From Methanomassiliicoccaceae archaeon UBA113 (lineage in GTDB: Archaea > Thermoplasmatota > Thermoplasmata > Methanomassiliicoccales > Methanomethylophilaceae): a stretch of DNA of 11,251 nt. Numbering within the stretch: position 1 is the stretch's first letter; the number at the start of each line of letters is the position of its first letter. Of this stretch, positions 6,118 to 11,251 are shown one piece after another. The notes below the pieces were generated by a model. The model did not search any database. It was given only the letters and a program-made list of their open reading frames with translations, and was not told where the DNA came from. The stretch is taken from positions 18,932 through 30,182 of the forward strand of contig DAXB01000072.1 in assembly GCA_002506175.1 (NCBI GenBank), in the 5' to 3' direction. A program made the translations under genes and the position numbers.

Positions 6118-6984
6118 TCAAACCACCAGGTTCCCGATGTTCAATATATAGTTGGCATCGAGGACCTTCTTCACCCTTTTCAAATCGTCCGCGGCGGTTT
6201 TCCCATAAGTGTTGCTGATATAATCGTTGTTGACCTTTCCGAGTTCGATGATATCAACAGCGGGAGCAGGCTCCCTGGAAACGTAGATGTCTGCCTCTGT
6301 GATTATCCCGAATATGCCCTCGGAACCGATGAACAGATCGATGAGATCCATATCATCTTCGATCTTCGGCCCAACCTCTCCGTCGGATGTGTATGACGGG
6401 AGCTGGAATGAAAAATAATTCCTTCCCGCAGGGAATGTCATCCTCCTACCGTCAGCTTTGAACTCCCCGCGCGTGACCGACATGTATGTACTGTCCGTGA
6501 AAACCACTTTGATCCTCCTGACGTACTTGCGTATGAAAGAACGGTTCGATGCTATGCATCCTCCAACAGACGATTTCTCATCAACTGACACAGGGAAGCA
6601 ATACCTTCCGGAATTGAATTCGGACAGTGCCCCTTCATTGATTTCTGTGAGATCCTCCGAATCGGTAGCGGTCTCATCGAACTCCTTGACGGAGGTGCAG
6701 GCCAGAGCCGTAAGATACAATCCGTTCTCATCTTTCCCTACCGCGGTAACCCCCGACAGATGCTCCATGGATATGACGTCCCCTCCGTTGGGAACGGCTC
6801 CTCCGGCGGATCCCGTCCTGTTTCCTGATACGGTGATCTTGGTGTTACCTTTGTTTGAGTATCTGATGCCTTCTCTGAGTTCTGATTCCTCATATGGAAG
6901 GATTACATTCCTTGCATTTCCCTTCATATCCGAACCGTCTCTGAAATAGACGGAACCTTCCGAAATCTTCTCCCTGACGAACAT
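6118..6984 (-). CDS. FAD-binding (GlcD/FAD_binding_4-like) protein lacking most of the C-terminal substrate domain, 288 aa
   Basis: The N-terminal part matches the FAD-binding domain of the glycolate oxidase/D-lactate dehydrogenase family (vanillyl-alcohol oxidase superfamily). The flavin pyrophosphate loop is SGNRTGSAGGAVPNGGDVIS (53-72), followed by SSVGGCIASN (138-147) and IDLFIGSEGIFGIITEADI (215-233). After residue 240 only about 48 residues remain, but they end with VKKVLDANYILNIGNLV (271-287), the counterpart of the family's usual last motif, i-K-x2-D-P-x2-I-L-N-P-G-K. The roughly 200-residue FAD-oxidase C domain expected between the two is absent. It therefore looks like an in-frame internal deletion rather than a simple truncation. 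It is the last gene of the SRP54 cluster, 4 nt after the CoaD-NTPase stop. Substrate and activity are unknown; it may bind FAD without the standard chemistry. Confidence 0.8.
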   Translation of the reverse strand: MFVREKISEGSVYFRDGSDMKGNARNVILPYEESELREGIRYSNKGNTKITVSGNRTGSAGGAVPNGGDVISMEHLSGVTAVGKDENGLYLTALACTSVKEFDETATDSEDLTEINEGALSEFNSGRYCFPVSVDEKSSVGGCIASNRSFIRKYVRRIKVVFTDSTYMSVTRGEFKADGRRMTFPAGRNYFSFQLPSYTSDGEVGPKIEDDMDLIDLFIGSEGIFGIITEADIYVSREPAPAVDIIELGKVNNDYISNTYGKTAADDLKRVKKVLDANYILNIGNLVV

Positions 6985-6986
6985 GA

Positions 6987-6993
6987 GATCACC
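6987..6993 (-). promoter_or_regulatory. ribosome binding site of the FAD-protein gene
   Basis: GGTGATC at 6993-6987 on the minus strand is a 7-base match to the complement of the archaeal 16S 3' end, 2 nt before ATG 6984. It supports this start in a transcript continuing from the upstream CoaD-NTPase gene. Confidence 0.5.
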
Positions 6994-7927
6994 ATAAGCG
7001 CGGTATCATTGCAGCGGTAACAGACTGCTCCGTAAGACTCTTGCGGTCGATAAGGCCCCTGCTGAGAAGCCCGACCGCACCTTGTTTCTTCCCTATGTCC
7101 GTATCCCCGTACACTGCCTTGACTGAATCGCCGACTGTCATGCCTTTCCTCACAAGTTCGGCTATCGAATCCGGATACCTGAAACCGGAACCCTGCCCAT
7201 ACGTTACCTTGCCGTCACGGCTGATTATTGTGCAGTGTTGAATGTCATAGAGTCCGTCCAGCATCTCGAATACCCCTGCCTCGATACCGACGGCCATGTC
7301 ATGATCCCCCAATGCTCCACGCGCACGGTTCTCCGAACCCTGATGGGTCTGGTCGCCGAAAGGCTGTTCGGGGACCCCGCTCGGCACATCCACAGCGGTG
7401 ATCCTGACTTCCCCGTACACCTTTTCCATCACAGACCTGACCGCCGCCACCTTTACAACATTGGCAGAGCCGACGGCTATATCTATCACATCGGAACGGC
7501 CTGAACGGCTGTATCTGCCCTCCATTATGCCCGAAGAGCTTATCTTGTCTCCTGAATCGGATCTGATCAATGGGACGACGGAGAGCTCCAAAGGATTCAG
7601 TCCGCGTTCCCTCCTGTGGTCGTTGACCTTCCTGCCGTTATCCAGCGTCTCTTCCGATACTACAAGGACATCGACGTCATCCATCAGTTCATCGGGACCG
7701 TACATGTCATCGATCTCGAATATCGTGTACTTCCCCATACCCTTCAAGAAAGATTCGAGCTCCTTCTTGCGGAGGATGATGCTGACATAACGCGATCTGG
7801 TCTCGGAAGCCATCCTGTCGGAGGTCATCCCGATACGGACTTCGTCTGAGATCTCGAATGCGCGCCGTAGGAGTGCTTTGTGACCGTCATGCAGAACGTT
7901 GAACGTCCCCGCTACGGCCGCGATCAT
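6989..7927 (-). CDS. coaD: fused phosphopantetheine adenylyltransferase and inosine/xanthosine triphosphatase, 312 aa
   Basis: Two enzymes are joined in one frame. Residues 1 to about 146 are an archaeal CoaD-like nucleotidyltransferase that adenylates 4'-phosphopantetheine to dephospho-CoA, with GTFNVLHDGHKALL (7-20; H13 and H16) and DKISSSGI (127-134), an ISSTRI-like motif. Residues 148-312 match the YjjX/NTPase family that hydrolyses ITP and XTP to keep damaged purines out of nucleic acids: AVGSANVVKVAAV (151-163), VPSGVPEQPFG (181-191), ENRARGAL (199-206), AVGIEAGV (212-219) and KKQGAVGLLS (280-289). The start is ATG 7927, which overlaps the DUF2116 stop as ATGA, giving translational coupling. 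The frame is open a further 69 residues upstream, but that lies in the preceding genes. Both halves keep their main motifs, so both are probably active. Confidence 0.88.
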   Translation of the reverse strand: MIAAVAGTFNVLHDGHKALLRRAFEISDEVRIGMTSDRMASETRSRYVSIILRKKELESFLKGMGKYTIFEIDDMYGPDELMDDVDVLVVSEETLDNGRKVNDHRRERGLNPLELSVVPLIRSDSGDKISSSGIMEGRYSRSGRSDVIDIAVGSANVVKVAAVRSVMEKVYGEVRITAVDVPSGVPEQPFGDQTHQGSENRARGALGDHDMAVGIEAGVFEMLDGLYDIQHCTIISRDGKVTYGQGSGFRYPDSIAELVRKGMTVGDSVKAVYGDTDIGKKQGAVGLLSRGLIDRKSLTEQSVTAAMIPRLW

Positions 7928-8127
7928 TTCCAGCCGATCCAGAGTGCTATAACTACGACTGCGACGAGGATGACCTCCAAAACCAGGTACTTGCGGAGCT
8001 TTCCCTTGACCTCCATGGTCGATTTCTGCATGCATGCATCGCTGCAGTACTTCCCGTCTCCTACGAACGCCTTCCCGCATGTGACACAATGCCTGTGCTG
8101 CGGTATCTTCTCTGTGAACTCTGTCAT
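7924..8127 (-). CDS. DUF2116-like zinc-ribbon membrane protein, 67 aa
   Basis: This small protein has an N-terminal zinc ribbon with C14-x2-C17 and C28-x3-C32 (CVTCGKAF, YCSDAC), followed by one hydrophobic segment at about residues 47-66 ending WIGWK. This arrangement is typical of archaeal DUF2116 proteins. It is expected to sit in the membrane with the ribbon in the cytosol; no function is established. It starts 3 nt after the TrmY stop with a strong ribosome site, and its stop overlaps the CoaD-NTPase start (ATGA). It thus lies firmly inside the SRP54 cluster. Membrane location and gene company suggest, but do not show, a link to protein targeting. Confidence 0.85.
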   Translation of the reverse strand: MTEFTEKIPQHRHCVTCGKAFVGDGKYCSDACMQKSTMEVKGKLRKYLVLEVILVAVVVIALWIGWK

Positions 8128-8130
8128 GTT

Positions 8131-8724
8131 TCAAGCCTCCCTGCGGTCTGCTTCGTTATGAACTATAATCATACAATGATCCGCATGAAGACTATGGGGT
8201 CCGATGCAGATCTTGTCTGGTGAATATGAAAGAAGGAGGTTCTCCTCGTCTTCCGTCAGATCGTGATTGTCGCCGAGGACGAATATCGGGTTCTCCGGGA
8301 ACTCATACTCTCTGCAGTCGATTCCATCCTCCTTGAGATATACGAACGAACCTAGCTTGGACAGCTTCTCCAACACGTCTGCGAATGACATCCTGTTGAT
8401 GTACACTCCAGGCGATGATTTGAGCTCCTGTCCTGGAGAGATCTTCTTGAGGAGCGCATTCCTGATGAGCGATGACGTGCTCCTCTCATCGGGATTGAGA
8501 TACTTTAGGTCCGCACCCCTGAACACCACGGTCTTAGGAGCGTCCTCTCCTCCTTCCAACACGAGGTATATCTCCACATCTTTGCGGAGATTGTGGCTGA
8601 GGAAGAATGCGGAGTTGACGCATCTCACCATTATATCGAGCCTTCCGGCTCCTCCTGCGATGTCGTCGAGCTTGAAATCCCCAGTCGTTACGGCTTTATG
8701 GCCTGTAATTACGAAATATCTCAT
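8131..8724 (-). CDS. trmY: tRNA (pseudouridine54-N1)-methyltransferase, 197 aa
   Basis: TrmY is a SPOUT-class, SAM-dependent enzyme that methylates pseudouridine 54 in the T-loop of archaeal tRNAs. The fold's C-terminal knot motifs are present: FVLGDNHDLTEDEE (148-161) and GPHSLHADHCMIIVHNEADR (175-194), including the conserved cysteine C184. The N-terminus MRYFVITGHKAVTTGDFKLD also matches, and the length is normal. The start codon overlaps the SRP54 stop as ATGA, so translation is probably coupled. Confidence 0.95.
   Translation of the reverse strand: MRYFVITGHKAVTTGDFKLDDIAGGAGRLDIMVRCVNSAFFLSHNLRKDVEIYLVLEGGEDAPKTVVFRGADLKYLNPDERSTSSLIRNALLKKISPGQELKSSPGVYINRMSFADVLEKLSKLGSFVYLKEDGIDCREYEFPENPIFVLGDNHDLTEDEENLLLSYSPDKICIGPHSLHADHCMIIVHNEADRREA
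8136..8142 (-). promoter_or_regulatory. Shine-Dalgarno site of the DUF2116-like gene
   Basis: AGGGAGG at 8142-8136 on the minus strand lies within the last codons of trmY, 8 nt before ATG 8127. It is the strongest ribosome site in the cluster. It supports this gene's start and contrasts with the apparent absence of such sites before first genes in the window. Confidence 0.65.
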
Positions 8725-10082
8725 TCGGATCCCTGAAGCTCTTTCAGTGCATCCATGTCGACGCCGCCCATCTGCTTCATGAACTGCTTACGAACCTTAC
8801 GGTCCTTTCCAACGGATGTCATCATCTTCTTGCTGTTCGTGTATTGCTTGAGCAACTCACGCACATCATGCGCGGAGACACCGGCTCCGGCCGCGATCCT
8901 CTCGATGCGCTTGGCTTTGATCAGGGACGGGTCGTTCTTCTCCTCCGGGGTCATCGAATCCATGATGACACGGAACACGTTGAGCCTCTTCTGGGTGGCC
9001 TCGAAATCGATCTTGTCGCCCATACCGCTCATACCTGGGATGAGACTCATGATCTTGTCGAGAGTTCCCATCTTTCCCATTGCGGACATCTGCGCATACA
9101 TGTCATTGAGTGTGAAACGACCGGACATCAGATTCTTTGCGAGACGTTCCATCTCCTCCTGATCATCAATCTGCTCGGACGCAAGCTGCACCAGGGCGGA
9201 GAGATCCCCCATTCCGAGAAGCCTCGAAATGAATCTCTTCGCATCGAAATCCTCCAAATCGCGAATGTGTTCTCCGACTCCGAGGAACACGATCCTTGCA
9301 TTGGTCTTCTGGATGGCTGAGATGGCCCCTCCTCCTTTTGAGGTTCCATCCATCTTGGTAAGAATGACTCCTGTAACTCCTACAGCGTTATGGAACGCCT
9401 CTGCCTGAGGGCCGGCCTGCTGACCGACCTGTGAATCAAGGACCAATATCCTCTCATCCGGTTGAGCTACCTTGGCAATCTTCTTGATCTCATCGATGAG
9501 GTCGTCCTCCAGAGCATGACGTCCGGATGTATCGATGATTATGATCTTCTTATCCTTGAATTTCTCCTTACCTCTGGCAACTATACCAGCCGCGTCTGTC
9601 TCTCCGGGTTCCCCGTAGACATCGACTCCGACCTTCTCACCGAGCTGTTTCAACTGGTCGAGTGCTGCCGGCCTGTAAACGTCTGCACCAATGAGTCCGA
9701 CCGAGAAACCCTTCTTCGTGAAATACATCGCCAGTTTCCCGGTGGTTGTGGTCTTTCCCTGTCCGTAGAGTCCGACCATCATGATAGTCTGAGGTTTGAG
9801 CTGAAGCCCCTCGCCGTTGTTGACGAGCTTCACCAGCTCCTCATAGATGATCTTGGTAACATGGTTCTTCATGCTTCCGCCCGTATCGGGCTTCTCATTC
9901 AATGCACGCTCTTTGACGTTGTTGGTGACTTCCAGAACCAATCTGACATTGACATCGGCTTCCAACAGTGCGCGTTGAAGATCCTTGCAGATGTCTTTGA
10001 CCAGCTCCTCGTCCACCTGCGATGCACCGCTGACACGTCCGAGAACGCTTCTGAGGGATTTTCCCAATCCTTCCATGACCAT
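8721..10082 (-). CDS. srp54: signal recognition particle protein SRP54, 453 aa
   Basis: SRP54 is the GTPase of the signal recognition particle; it binds signal peptides and 7S RNA and docks with FtsY for membrane targeting. The N domain covers about 1-95. The G domain has the P-loop GLYGQGKTTT (104-113), DTSGR (184-188) and TKMDGTSKGGG (242-252). The methionine-rich M domain covers about 305-453, with the RNA-binding helix region around RIERIAAGAGVSAHDVRELL (392-411). Differences from common archaeal sequences: GLYGQGKT rather than G-[LI]-Q-G-[ST]-GKT, DTSGR rather than DTAGR, and AAGAG where ARGSG is usual. I use ATG 10082 (MVMEGLGKSL); GTG 10094 and ATG 10076 are in-frame alternatives. It is the first gene of a five-gene cluster. 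Confidence 0.97.
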   Translation of the reverse strand: MVMEGLGKSLRSVLGRVSGASQVDEELVKDICKDLQRALLEADVNVRLVLEVTNNVKERALNEKPDTGGSMKNHVTKIIYEELVKLVNNGEGLQLKPQTIMMVGLYGQGKTTTTGKLAMYFTKKGFSVGLIGADVYRPAALDQLKQLGEKVGVDVYGEPGETDAAGIVARGKEKFKDKKIIIIDTSGRHALEDDLIDEIKKIAKVAQPDERILVLDSQVGQQAGPQAEAFHNAVGVTGVILTKMDGTSKGGGAISAIQKTNARIVFLGVGEHIRDLEDFDAKRFISRLLGMGDLSALVQLASEQIDDQEEMERLAKNLMSGRFTLNDMYAQMSAMGKMGTLDKIMSLIPGMSGMGDKIDFEATQKRLNVFRVIMDSMTPEEKNDPSLIKAKRIERIAAGAGVSAHDVRELLKQYTNSKKMMTSVGKDRKVRKQFMKQMGGVDMDALKELQGSE

Positions 10083-10095
10083 GCTTAACGTCACA

Positions 10096-10118
10096 TTATA
10101 TTCACGCGCATAATAAAA
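10096..10118 (-). promoter_or_regulatory. SRP54 promoter, two TATA-like boxes
   Basis: On the minus strand TTTTATTA (10118-10111) and GAATATAA (10103-10096) precede the gene. The first implies a start site near 10088 and a leader of about 5 nt before ATG 10082. The second would give a leaderless transcript from ATG 10076. The sequence alone does not decide between them. Confidence 0.5.
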
Positions 10119-10151
10119 GGATTTGTAGACACTTCACAACAAATATCGATG

Positions 10152-10229
10152 AAAAAAGAGATTGGGGGACCGGTCAGCAAATTAGAAGGGATGGGATGCA
10201 CTCTACAGCCTGACCGTATCCCTGTGATT
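10152..10229 (-). ncRNA. candidate small RNA upstream of SRP54
   Basis: On the minus strand a TATA-like TTATATAT lies at 10259-10252, and a T6 tract lies at 10157-10152. A transcript beginning about 26 nt after the box centre would start near 10229 and end at the T-tract, about 78 nt. It could pair CGGUCAG (10216-10210) with CUGACCG (10177-10171), and AGGGAU (10223-10218) with AUCCCU (10192-10187); the two helices cross, as in a pseudoknot. AUCCC occurs twice in tandem. No known RNA family is recognised, so this is tentative. Confidence 0.25.
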
Positions 10230-10409
10230 ACTTGATTGATTGAATTGATATATATAATTATTCAAATTAAAGATGGATGCTAAATTTGTTTACGTTGAAG
10301 ATTGATGAAAAAAAGTGAAAACTTTATTATTAAGGCTGCATGAATGATACATTTTGTAAACAGTTTATCGATACATGCAATGACTGTTCATTACGCCGCA
10401 ATGTATGAG

Positions 10410-10439
10410 AAAAAAGGAAAAAAAAGGGGGCGAACCCCC
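10410..10439 (-). terminator. UUCG-hairpin plus U-tract terminator of the coiled-coil gene
   Basis: Read on the minus strand, GGGGG-TTCG-CCCCC (10439-10426) forms a perfect 5-bp GC stem closed by a very stable UUCG tetraloop. It is followed at once by T8 (10425-10418), CC, then T6 (10415-10410). It lies 15 nt past the coiled-coil stop at 10455. This is the clearest terminator in the window and closely resembles a bacterial intrinsic terminator. Confidence 0.85.
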
Positions 10440-10454
10440 ATGAATGGTTTTTGA

Positions 10455-11251
10455 TCAGAGGTAACCGGACTTCTGAAGAGCCATGAGGTCTTCGGTGGAG
10501 AGCTTCTCTCCTGCCTTGAAGCGCTCGAAGATCTCCTTTGCCTCCTTCTTTCCGGACTCGTCAGACTTCTTCTTCTTGACGGAGTTCTTCTTGTTCTTGA
10601 AGGCTGCTGCATCCTTGTCCATCTCGTGAACGGACTTGATCTGCTCGATGTGCTTCTTGTGCTCTTCGTCGGCTGCCTGCTTGCACTCGATGAACTTTGC
10701 CTGTGCGGCGTCTGCGTCCTTCCTGAGCTTGTCTGCCTGCTCGTAGAAGCCGATCATCCTGTCGTGTGCTGCCTGTGCCTGCTCTGCATACTCGGACACC
10801 TGGTGGTGGTATGTCTCCGCCTGTGCCTTTGCTTCCCTGAGCTGTCCAACGAGCTCTTTAATCTCATCGTTCTGCTCGAAGGTCTTCTCCCTCTCGCCGA
10901 TCTGCTTGGCGAGGATGGAGATCTGCTTGACGATGCCGTTCTCTTTGTCCTTTCCGAGAGACATCGTCTGCTGCATGTATTCGAGATCCTGGAGCTGTTT
11001 CTTCAGCTGCTTGAGAGGGACCTGGTCCTTCTCCTCTGTCTTCTCAGTCCTGTAGGGTGCGAGCTGCTCTTTGAGTGCAGTAACCTTCTGGTTCCACTCA
11101 TCCCTGAGCTCTTTCGTCTCCCTTACCTTCTGGTTGTAAGAGTCGCGCTCCTCTCTGCACTTTCCTGCCTCGTCGACAAGCTCCCTGACCTGTGTGTTGA
11201 GTGCGTCCCTCTTGGACTTCCACTCTTTGGTCTGGTTGTTGAGCTCGTCCC
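10455..11251 (-). CDS. archaeal coiled-coil protein (COG1340-like), 5' end missing
   Basis: 264 residues are readable; the start lies beyond the right end. Nearly the whole protein is a long, charged coiled coil rich in Glu, Lys, Gln and Arg, with heptad-like DELNNQ, KRDALNTQVRELVDE and EWNQKVTALKEQL segments near the visible N-terminal end. It is followed by a Lys-rich linker (KNKKNSVKKKKSDESGKK) and the conserved tail FKAGEKLSTEDLMALQKSGYL. This tail and the coiled coil are characteristic of a widespread archaeal family sometimes mis-annotated as phosphoserine phosphatase; no phosphatase motif is present. An internal Met at 10976 is not the start, because the coiled coil continues in frame to 11251. 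A cytosolic structural role is likely, but its function is not established. Confidence 0.9.
   Translation of the reverse strand, partial: DELNNQTKEWKSKRDALNTQVRELVDEAGKCREERDSYNQKVRETKELRDEWNQKVTALKEQLAPYRTEKTEEKDQVPLKQLKKQLQDLEYMQQTMSLGKDKENGIVKQISILAKQIGEREKTFEQNDEIKELVGQLREAKAQAETYHHQVSEYAEQAQAAHDRMIGFYEQADKLRKDADAAQAKFIECKQAADEEHKKHIEQIKSVHEMDKDAAAFKNKKNSVKKKKSDESGKKEAKEIFERFKAGEKLSTEDLMALQKSGYL

Larger units (their letters stand above)
10083..10454. other. 372-nt AT-rich intergenic region
   Basis: No protein gene is supported here. From right to left on the minus strand it holds the terminator of the coiled-coil gene (10410-10439), an AT-rich stretch at about 10240-10410 with no recognised gene, a possible small RNA (10152-10229), and the SRP54 promoter. 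I looked for tRNA and 7S RNA features and saw none. Confidence 0.6.

Noticed and set aside
4790..6121. 443-codon open frame on the minus strand, opposite pheT and the peroxiredoxin gene
   Set aside because: It is the shadow of two well-identified genes; its translation has no recognisable motif and spans two genes of the other strand.
7928..8134. 69-residue N-terminal extension of the CoaD-NTPase
   Set aside because: It overlaps nearly all of the DUF2116-like gene, and the true CoaD N-terminus begins at ATG 7927.
10141..10316. C/D-box guide RNA in the intergenic region (GATGA and CTGA-like words)
   Set aside because: The boxes do not match the RUGAUGA and CUGA consensus in the right order and spacing.
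10343..10407. ATACAT repeats (10347, 10371, inverted at 10401) and a weak AACAG/CTGTT hairpin
   Set aside because: Short words in an AT-rich stretch; chance is a sufficient explanation.
10455..10976. Coiled-coil gene taken to start at Met 10976
   Set aside because: The frame continues upstream without a stop to the window edge, and the coiled coil continues in it.
1..11251. Mobile element, CRISPR array, phage or defence system
   Set aside because: No transposase, integrase, terminal inverted repeats, spacer-repeat pattern or known defence domain was seen on either strand.

Overview
This is chromosomal DNA of an archaeon, most likely a member of the Thermoplasmatota and possibly Methanomassiliicoccales. 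The gene set is archaeal: class I HMG-CoA reductase, archaeal-type PheT, SRP54, the tRNA Psi54 methyltransferase TrmY, an archaeal CoaD joined to an NTPase domain, and a COG1340-type coiled-coil protein. The promoters also look archaeal, with T/A-rich boxes about 25-27 nt before the start codon of first genes. All 13 stop codons that can be read are TGA. That fits a lineage that avoids TAG, as pyrrolysine-using methanogens do, but does not prove it. No phage, IS, CRISPR, tRNA or rRNA was found.

Layout. At 1-425 (minus) a 95-aa hypothetical gene is followed by the start of a lysine/arginine-rich hexapeptide-repeat protein that runs off the left end. At 522-1001 (plus) is a small zinc-ribbon protein. 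It converges, 3 nt apart, with a TPR protein at 1005-1631 (minus). A second divergent promoter region separates the TPR gene from a Na+/Ca2+ exchanger-family protein at 1738-2694 (plus). Next on the plus strand come HMG-CoA reductase (2771-3925), PheT (3977-5635) and a PrxQ/BCP peroxiredoxin (5645-6115), the last two probably cotranscribed. From 10082 down to 6118 (minus) runs a tight five-gene cluster: SRP54, TrmY, a DUF2116-like zinc-ribbon membrane protein, a CoaD-NTPase fusion, and an FAD-binding protein that seems to lack its usual substrate domain. At 10083-10454 lies a 372-nt AT-rich stretch without protein genes. It holds the SRP54 promoter, a possible small RNA, and a strong hairpin plus U-tract terminator for the last gene. 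That gene, a coiled-coil protein at 10455-11251 (minus), runs off the right end.

The window is mostly housekeeping: protein targeting, tRNA charging and modification, CoA and isoprenoid-lipid precursor synthesis, peroxide defence, and cation transport. I see no clear new multi-gene system. The points most worth a second look are the shortened FAD protein, the CoaD-NTPase fusion, the single-cysteine peroxiredoxin, changes in conserved SRP54 motifs, the palindromic HMGR promoter, the uniform leaderless-type promoter spacing, the all-TGA stops, and the small-RNA candidate upstream of SRP54.
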